DNA of 64,000 nt, from assembly GCF_027922185.1 (NCBI RefSeq), contig NZ_BSFE01000002.1, forward strand, positions 186,001-250,000. The letters are read 5' to 3'. The notes below the pieces were generated by a model, which worked only from the letters and a program-made list of their open reading frames with translations, was not told where the DNA came from and made no database searches. This stretch comes from Maricaulis virginensis (GTDB lineage Bacteria > Pseudomonadota > Alphaproteobacteria > Caulobacterales > Maricaulaceae). A program made the translations under genes and the position numbers. The stretch's first letter is position 1. Each line of letters begins with the position of its first letter. Of the stretch, positions 59,145 to 64,000 are shown piece after piece.

Positions 59145-60134
59145 CTATTCGCCGGCCGGATCGTTCGCGACGAGGGCGATATGGCGGCGGTCCGGGCTGA
59201 CGGCGAGACGGGTGACCCCGTCGATATCGTGCACGGCCAGATCGGCGACCGAGTGCCAGGGTGCATCCAGCGTGCGCGTCATCAGCACATTCTCATCGAC
59301 CGCAAAGAAACCGTCCGTGCCGTCCGGCAGGGTGAAGACGGCATAGTCCTGGGTCTCGCCGGGCAGGTCGAAACGGTGCTCCGGCGCGGTGCCGTCGAAG
59401 CCGGTTTCAAAGACGGCAAAGCCGCCATCCTCGCGCGGCATCGTGAAATAGACGCTGTCATGATCCGGCGCCGCATAGAGCGCGCGGCCGATGCCTTCGG
59501 CGGCGGTGACGATCTGCGTATCCTCGAACCGGCCGAAGACTTTCAGCGGGAAGCCCTCGTCGAGGCTGAACACGGCCAGCCGGGTCATGTCGGCATTGAA
59601 GGCGTAATAGCCGTTCGGGCCGACATCGGAGGCCGGGCGGGCATTGCCGCCATCCGGTGCGTCCAGCCAGACCTCGCCGCCATACCCGCCGGGCGCCTGG
59701 TAGATATAGGACAGCGCGCCGCCGGCCGGGGTCGGCCGCGGGGAGTATTCCCCGGCATCGGGCGTGTCGGTGATCTGCGTGCGCACCGAACAGTCCAGGC
59801 TGCAGCGCCAGATATCGGTGTGCTCGCTGTCGCCGGAGGTGAAGTAGAAGCCGGTACCGTCTTCGGTGAAAGCCGGCTGGTTGTCATAGCCGGGCCGGGC
59901 GGTGGCGTTGGTCAGCGCGCCGATGGCCGGGATATTGCCGACCCAGCTGAGCGGCGCGATATAGATGTCGACACCGGGCAGGCCGGCGGCTTCGGCCTCA
60001 GCGTCCGCCTGCGCGGTCTCCTCGCTTGCCTGCTGCGCGGTTTCGGGCGCGGTTTCCGGTTCGGGCGCGGGGTCGGAACAGGCGGCGATCAGGCTCAGAC
60101 CGGCCAGTGCGGCCAGGGTGTGTATCGGGCGCAT
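59145..60134 (-). CDS. Lipoprotein with beta-propeller-like repeats
   Basis: The protein (329 aa) has a lipoprotein signal peptide with lipobox LIAAC (residue 19), an acidic-alanine linker (about 20-50), and a body with several repeated blades (for example YDNQPAFTEDGTGFYFTSG, VRTQITDTPDAGEYSPRPTP, TRLAVFSLD, HIALVANDP) resembling the TolB-type propeller. It is probably anchored in a membrane and faces the periplasm. Its ATG overlaps the stop of the ketoacyl synthase gene by one base. Confidence 0.75.
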   Translation of the reverse strand: MRPIHTLAALAGLSLIAACSDPAPEPETAPETAQQASEETAQADAEAEAAGLPGVDIYIAPLSWVGNIPAIGALTNATARPGYDNQPAFTEDGTGFYFTSGDSEHTDIWRCSLDCSVRTQITDTPDAGEYSPRPTPAGGALSYIYQAPGGYGGEVWLDAPDGGNARPASDVGPNGYYAFNADMTRLAVFSLDEGFPLKVFGRFEDTQIVTAAEGIGRALYAAPDHDSVYFTMPREDGGFAVFETGFDGTAPEHRFDLPGETQDYAVFTLPDGTDGFFAVDENVLMTRTLDAPWHSVADLAVHDIDGVTRLAVSPDRRHIALVANDPAGE

Positions 60135-61249
60135 CAGCGTTTCCTCACGGCAGCCGCGCCGACACCGTAACCGGCACCAAAGGCGCACATCACGCCGGTC
60201 TCGCCGGCTTTCATATCGTCGGAATGCATCCGGAAATTCATCACGACGGACGAGGACGAGGTATTGCCGTACTCGGTCAGGATGGCCGGCGCATTCTCCT
60301 CGGTCCGGTCGCGGCCGAGAATGCGTTTGGCGATCATGTCGACCATGCGGATATTGGCCTGGTGCAGCCAGGTGCGGCGCACATCCTCCGGCGCCAGACC
60401 GATATCGTCCATCATCGAGCGCGCGACCGTGGGCGCAAAGCCGACCACATCCTTGAAGACGCGGTGGCCGTCCTGGTCGAGATGCGGTTCATAGTCCGGA
60501 TCGACCTGGCGTTCGGCAATGTTGATGAAGCCGAAATCCGAGCGCAGCGCCGAGGACCACTTGTTCTGCGCATGGGTGCCCAGCACGTCCCAGCCGCCCG
60601 GCCGTCCGTCATCGGCCTCGACGATCATCGCCGCCGAGGCGTCGCCGAAGATGAAGTGGACCTCGCGGCGCGAATGCACATTGATGCATGTCATCAGCTC
60701 CGGCGAGCAGATCAGCAGGCGTTTCGCCTGGCCCGAGCGGATCATGCCATTGGCGATGTGCAGCCCGTAGAGCGCCGAGGCACAGGCCATGGTCAGGTCG
60801 AAGGAGAAGCCGTCCGAGCCGATGATGTTCTGGATCTCGCAGGAAACGCCGGGGAAATTGCGCTGCTGGGCCGAGGAGGCGACGATCACGCCGTCAATGT
60901 CCGACCCGTCATAGCCGGCCGCCTCGAGCGCGGGCGTCACCGACTTCATGGCGAACTCGGCCTGCACCGAGACCTCCTCGATCGGGCGCGGCGGGATTTG
61001 CGGCACCATGCGGTCGATATCCAGAATGCCGGACTTCTCGTAGACATGCCGCCGCTGGATGCCCGAAGCGTTGACGATGAATTCGGTGCTGGACAGGGGG
61101 ACAGGCTCGATCTCGCCAGCCGCAATGGCTGCGGCGTGTTCCGCGTTGAACCGCCCGGCATAGGCATTATAGCTCGCGACGAGCTCGTCATTGTCGATGA
61201 CACTGGGAGGGGCCCAGTAACCGGTCGCCCGGATGACGCTGTCTGTCAC
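60134..61249 (-). CDS. Beta-ketoacyl synthase III-like protein (FabH/DarB type)
   Basis: Starting at the GTG at 61249, the 371-aa thiolase-fold protein has the FabH triad: Cys156 in DLTMACASAL, His296 in TWLHQANIRM and Asn329 in EYGNTSSSS. It is longer than ordinary FabH (about 320 aa), with a long N-terminal insertion (VASYNAYAGRFNAEHAAAI) before the ...IQRRHV region, as in DarB-type synthases that make polyketide or dialkylresorcinol building blocks. No DarA partner or ACP gene is present. Its stop and the lipoprotein start form TGATG. Confidence 0.85.
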   Translation of the reverse strand: MTDSVIRATGYWAPPSVIDNDELVASYNAYAGRFNAEHAAAIAAGEIEPVPLSSTEFIVNASGIQRRHVYEKSGILDIDRMVPQIPPRPIEEVSVQAEFAMKSVTPALEAAGYDGSDIDGVIVASSAQQRNFPGVSCEIQNIIGSDGFSFDLTMACASALYGLHIANGMIRSGQAKRLLICSPELMTCINVHSRREVHFIFGDASAAMIVEADDGRPGGWDVLGTHAQNKWSSALRSDFGFINIAERQVDPDYEPHLDQDGHRVFKDVVGFAPTVARSMMDDIGLAPEDVRRTWLHQANIRMVDMIAKRILGRDRTEENAPAILTEYGNTSSSSVVMNFRMHSDDMKAGETGVMCAFGAGYGVGAAAVRKR

Positions 61250-61489
61250 GGTTCCCGACTCTTTCTTCCCGACTTTTCGCCAGCGTAAAGCATGCCCGCC
61301 CCCGATCAATCCATGCGCGCATTGCCGGGCCCGGGCTGCCGCCCGAAAAACGGGCAAACCTGCCCGATTGTGCAGCGCACACGGCGCAAAACCGCGAAAT
61401 TCTTGCGGCGAAGTCGACTCCCGGAAAATCCGGCGCCTAGCTTTTGACGAGATAGCAAGAAGCAAACAAGCGCTCGCCGGAGGCCCCGC

Positions 61490-62701
61490 ATGGACACTGG
61501 AAACAATGCCTGGATCCTGACCTCGACTGCCCTGGTCCTGTTCATGACCTTGCCGGGGCTGGCCCTCTTCTATGCCGGCATGGTGCGCCGCAAGAATGTA
61601 CTCTCCACGCTGATGCAGAGTGTCGGTGCTGCCGCCATCGTTACCGTGCTGTGGGCGCTGATCGCCTATTCGCTCGCCTTCTCGGACGGCGGCGCGCTGA
61701 ATGCCTTTGTCGGCGGGCTGGGCCGGATCGGCATGGCGGGGATCGCTCCGGACACCATGTCCGGCGACCTGCCGGAAAACCTCTTCCTGATGTTCCAGCT
61801 GACCTTCGCCATCATCACCGTTGCGATCATCGCGGGTGCGGCGGTCGAGCGGATCAAATTCTCCGCCTTCATGGTGTTCTCGGCCGTCTGGGTGGTGCTG
61901 GTCTATGCACCGATCTGCCACTGGGTATGGGGCGGCGGCTTCCTGGGCGAGGCGGGCGTGCTCGACTTTGCCGGCGGTGCCGTGGTGCACATCAATGCCG
62001 GTGTGGCCGGCCTGGTGCTCGCGAAATTCGTCGGTCCGCGCAAGGGCTATCCCGGATCGAACCTGGCGCCGGACAATCTGGTGCTGACGGTTGCCGGTGC
62101 CGGCATTCTCTGGGTCGGCTGGTTCGGTTTCAACGGCGGCTCCGCGCTGGCGGCTGACGGCGCGGCCGCGCACGCCCTGGTCACCACCCAGCTGGCGACC
62201 GCGACCGCCGTGCTGGTGTGGATGGGGCTGGAATGGATCCTGCGCGGCAAGGCCAGCGTGCTCGGCGCCGCCTCCGGTGCCGTGGCCGGCCTGGTCGCGA
62301 TCACCCCGGCCGCAGGCTTCGTGCCGGCCTGGGCGGCTTTCTTTGTCGGTGCCGGCGGCGCCTTTGCGGCCTATTGGGGCGTCACCGCGCTGAAGAAGGC
62401 GCTGAAGATCGACGACGCGCTCGATGCGTTCGGCCTGCACGGTGTGGGCGGCCTGGTGGGCGCTATCCTGACGGGTGTCTTCGCCAGCGAAGCGATCGGC
62501 GGCGCGCCGGGCGCCATCGAGGGCAATCTGCTGCAGATCTGGACCCAGACCTGGGGGGCGCTCGCCGCGGCGGTCTATTGCGGCGCCGTGACCTTCGCCA
62601 TCCTGTTTGTTCTCTCGAAGCTGATGCCCCTGCGCGTCGACGAGGAATCCGAAGTCTCCGGTCTCGATACCAGCCTCCACGGCGAGTCCGTCGGCGGCTG
62701 A
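61490..62701 (+). CDS. amtB: Ammonium transporter
   Basis: The 403-aa protein has eleven helices and Amt motifs: the phenylalanine gate region, the twin-His pore (VVHINAGVAGLVLAKF and LHGVGGLVGAILTGVF), FGFNGGSAL and WVWGGGFLGEAG. The start MDTGNNAWILTSTALVLFMT lacks a signal peptide. No glnK gene lies upstream or downstream, which is unusual because amtB is often in a glnK-amtB operon. No sigma-54 -24/-12 promoter was recognised in the 240 bp before it. Confidence 0.95.
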   Translation: MDTGNNAWILTSTALVLFMTLPGLALFYAGMVRRKNVLSTLMQSVGAAAIVTVLWALIAYSLAFSDGGALNAFVGGLGRIGMAGIAPDTMSGDLPENLFLMFQLTFAIITVAIIAGAAVERIKFSAFMVFSAVWVVLVYAPICHWVWGGGFLGEAGVLDFAGGAVVHINAGVAGLVLAKFVGPRKGYPGSNLAPDNLVLTVAGAGILWVGWFGFNGGSALAADGAAAHALVTTQLATATAVLVWMGLEWILRGKASVLGAASGAVAGLVAITPAAGFVPAWAAFFVGAGGAFAAYWGVTALKKALKIDDALDAFGLHGVGGLVGAILTGVFASEAIGGAPGAIEGNLLQIWTQTWGALAAAVYCGAVTFAILFVLSKLMPLRVDEESEVSGLDTSLHGESVGG

Positions 62702-62737
62702 CACCGGCTCATGGTTCGGCCGGTTGGGGGCCGGAAC

Positions 62738-62775
62738 GGGGGTGAGCGCTGTAAGGGGTTGCGGCGCTTACCCCC
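62738..62775. terminator. Hairpin downstream of amtB
   Basis: GGGGGTGAGCGC (62738-62749) pairs with GCGCTTACCCCC (62764-62775); GACCCGTTTTG follows. It may act with the stronger hairpin at 62837. Confidence 0.45.
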
Positions 62776-62836
62776 GACCCGTTTTGAACCGTTTCGCGTC
62801 CAGGCCATGTCCTCCCCGGCCTCGAGACGTCAGACT

Positions 62837-62870
62837 GACCCGGTTCGCTGCGGCGGACCGGGTCTTTTTT
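62837..62870 (+). terminator. Intrinsic terminator after amtB
   Basis: GACCCGGT pairs with ACCGGGTC across a 12-base loop, followed by TTTTTT. It separates amtB from the convergent gene. Confidence 0.85.
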
Positions 62871-62891
62871 GCCCGGGCCGCGGGAAGAGGA

Positions 62892-63431
62892 TCAGGGCGC
62901 AGGACATCCCTCGGGCGTGCATGCCATCGCAGGATCGCTCCCGTCCGGTGCGGGGCCGGGATCGCCCTCGGCGAGGAGCGCGCCGATCGCGGCACCGAGT
63001 GCGAGATCGGTGACCGCGCCGAAACTGTGCCGCCGTATGCGGCCCTGACGGTCGATCAATATCGTTGTCGGCGTGCCCTGCATGGCATAGGCGGCCATGG
63101 TGCGGGGCAGGCCGCCCCCATCTCCGGCCGCATCCATCGCGACGGGAAAGGCGATCCGGTATTCGTGCAGGAAGGCGGCCAGGGCCTCGCGGCTGCCCTG
63201 GGCCTGATGATGTTCGAACACGCTGTGCAGGCCGATCACGGCGACGCCGTGCGCGGTGAAATGCTCGGCGACGCGCCGGGCCTGGGGCAGGGCATGCGAG
63301 ACACAGCCCGGGCACAGCATCTGGAAGGCCTCCAGCAGCACGATCCGGCCGCGAAGGTCTGCCAGGCTCGTCGGCTCCGCAGTGTTCAGCCAGCCGGAGA
63401 CGGTGAGTTCGGGGGCGGGTTTCAGCTTCAT
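62892..63431 (-). CDS. Thioredoxin-fold redoxin, TlpA/AhpC-TSA-like
   Basis: A 179-aa soluble protein with a peroxiredoxin-like start (LRGRIVLLEAFQMLCPGC), the redox motif C-P-G-C, and a cis-proline loop (GTPTTILIDRQGRI). It ends with a further pair of cysteines (CTPEGCPAP), which may serve as a second redox pair. No signal peptide is seen. It lies 56 bases downstream of the AhpD-like gene on the same strand and may take part in thiol or peroxide chemistry with it. Confidence 0.85.
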   Translation of the reverse strand: MKLKPAPELTVSGWLNTAEPTSLADLRGRIVLLEAFQMLCPGCVSHALPQARRVAEHFTAHGVAVIGLHSVFEHHQAQGSREALAAFLHEYRIAFPVAMDAAGDGGGLPRTMAAYAMQGTPTTILIDRQGRIRRHSFGAVTDLALGAAIGALLAEGDPGPAPDGSDPAMACTPEGCPAP

Positions 63432-63487
63432 CTCGGTATCCTCGGGATGGATGCCCGCCAGCGGCCGCGCCGGCGGGCATCCGTTTG

Positions 63488-64000
63488 TCAGGCGGCCTGG
63501 CGGGGTTTGACGCGGGGGAAGTCGACCTCGACGCCGAACACGACATTCACGTAATTGGTGAAGAGGTTGAGCGCGACATGGGCGACGATCTCGACGATTT
63601 CCTCATCGTCGAACCCGGCCGCACGCAGCCGCTCGACGGCACCGGCGCCGACATGGCCGCGCTGTTCGACGACGGCGAGCGCGAAGTCGAGGGCGGCCTG
63701 GGTGCGCGGATCGGCGGCCTTGCCGGTGCGGGCGGCCTCCATCGCGGCGGGCGTTTCGCCGGCCTTGGTGCCCAGCACGGTGTGGGCAGAGAGGCAGTAT
63801 TCGCAATCATTCCGGTTGGCGATCGCCACGGCGATCTTCTCGCCCAGCGCAGCATCGATGCGTCCGCCGCCCAGCGCCTGGAAGCTGCCGAGCATGGATT
63901 TCAGCGCGGCGGGCGAGTGGGCGACGGTGCCGAACATGTTGATGACGGCGCCGAACTGGCCCTTCACGGCGTCCATCAGCTGCTTGCGTTCGCCCGACGC
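63488..64000 (-). CDS. AhpD/carboxymuconolactone-decarboxylase-like protein (5' end outside window)
   Basis: The frame is open to the window edge; the product seen (170 residues) includes SGERKQLMDAVKGQFGAVINMF, the CMD motif NRNDCEYCLSAHTVLG (C-x-x-C and His) and a C-terminal helix ending ...VNVVFGVEVDFPRVK. Such proteins act as alkylhydroperoxidases or oxidoreductases via the CxxC pair. The start lies outside, because the family usually has about 10-20 more residues before this point; the first ATG in the window (63976) is within the conserved domain. Confidence 0.9.
   Translation of the reverse strand, partial: ASGERKQLMDAVKGQFGAVINMFGTVAHSPAALKSMLGSFQALGGGRIDAALGEKIAVAIANRNDCEYCLSAHTVLGTKAGETPAAMEAARTGKAADPRTQAALDFALAVVEQRGHVGAGAVERLRAAGFDDEEIVEIVAHVALNLFTNYVNVVFGVEVDFPRVKPRQAA

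Noticed and set aside
61250..61489. Sigma-54 promoter before amtB
   Set aside because: No TGGCAC-N5-TTGC-like sequence was found.
61250..62704. N-terminal extension of the ketoacyl synthase across the amtB region
   Set aside because: The open frame continues antisense to amtB, but its translation is H/R/Q/D-rich with no domain. The GTG at 61249 gives the normal synthase start.

Overview
The window is GC-rich, densely packed DNA from an alphaproteobacterial chromosome. The gene content (petABC bc1 operon beside mtnP and apt, UbiK, COG4111-type NAD regulator next to an HD hydrolase, uvrC-pgsA divergent from a pteridine reductase-folB pair, many secreted peptidases and hydrolases) suggests a marine member of the Maricaulales/Hyphomonadales/Caulobacterales. 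That placement is inferred from family knowledge and order only; there is no rRNA, and no tRNA was recognised. No phage, integrase, transposase, CRISPR array or secretion-system locus was seen. Almost every gene is chromosomal housekeeping.

Layout. 1-4.1 kb: decayed and poorly conserved material (a CPBP-protease remnant, hemF, a small membrane protein, a partial second copy of the hemF 5' end, a DUF2235 hydrolase). 4.2-7.6 kb: trmL divergent from the cytochrome bc1 operon petA-petB-petC, closed by a strong terminator. 7.8-12.5 kb: mtnP, a secreted trypsin-like protease, a LprI/DUF1311 protein, a GST, apt and a YdjM-like membrane protein, with a 679-bp gap packed with four palindromic repeats. 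12.6-13.3 kb: an AT-richer orphan HNH protein, the best candidate for an acquired gene. 13.4-22.6 kb: S10 carboxypeptidase, unknown protein, rlmJ, an ABC-2 exporter pair, PhzF-like protein, enoyl-CoA hydratase, Bcr/CflA efflux pump, group III truncated globin. 22.6-31.0 kb: translation and biosynthesis genes (ychF, pth, rplY, prs, midA-like, lgt, ubiK, ybjN-like, proC). 31.1-37.1 kb: an OmpR/EnvZ-type pair, pgsA, uvrC, and the divergent pteridine reductase-folB pair. 37.1-49.7 kb: transporters, a LysR regulator, a cluster of two related histidine kinases plus a single-domain response regulator, an internally duplicated membrane protein, an esterase, a frameshifted phosphoribosyltransferase and a ParE/RHH toxin-antitoxin pair. 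49.3-55.5 kb: the de novo NAD operon nadA-nadB-nadC-VOC with its probable regulator. 55.7-64 kb: CocE-like hydrolase, acyltransferase, a ketoacyl-synthase-III/lipoprotein couple, amtB, a thioredoxin-fold protein and an AhpD-like protein cut by the window edge.

The most interesting signals are not whole genes. (1) Dispersed palindromic repeats of several types sit in many intergenic gaps, and one copy lies in frame inside nadB, adding about 50 residues, in the manner of Rickettsia palindromic elements. (2) Three copies of a 17-bp palindrome (core GCTC-N5-GAGC) and a leader hairpin precede nadA; one palindrome lies between a plausible -35 and -10, and a NadQ-type (COG4111) regulator with a degenerate Nudix motif is encoded nearby. 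(3) There is a partial duplication of hemF, a two-fold repeated membrane protein, and a pair of divergent genes whose ATG codons overlap within one CATG. I did not find a clear multi-gene system that is wholly new; the repeat insertion in nadB and the nadA control region are the places I would look first.
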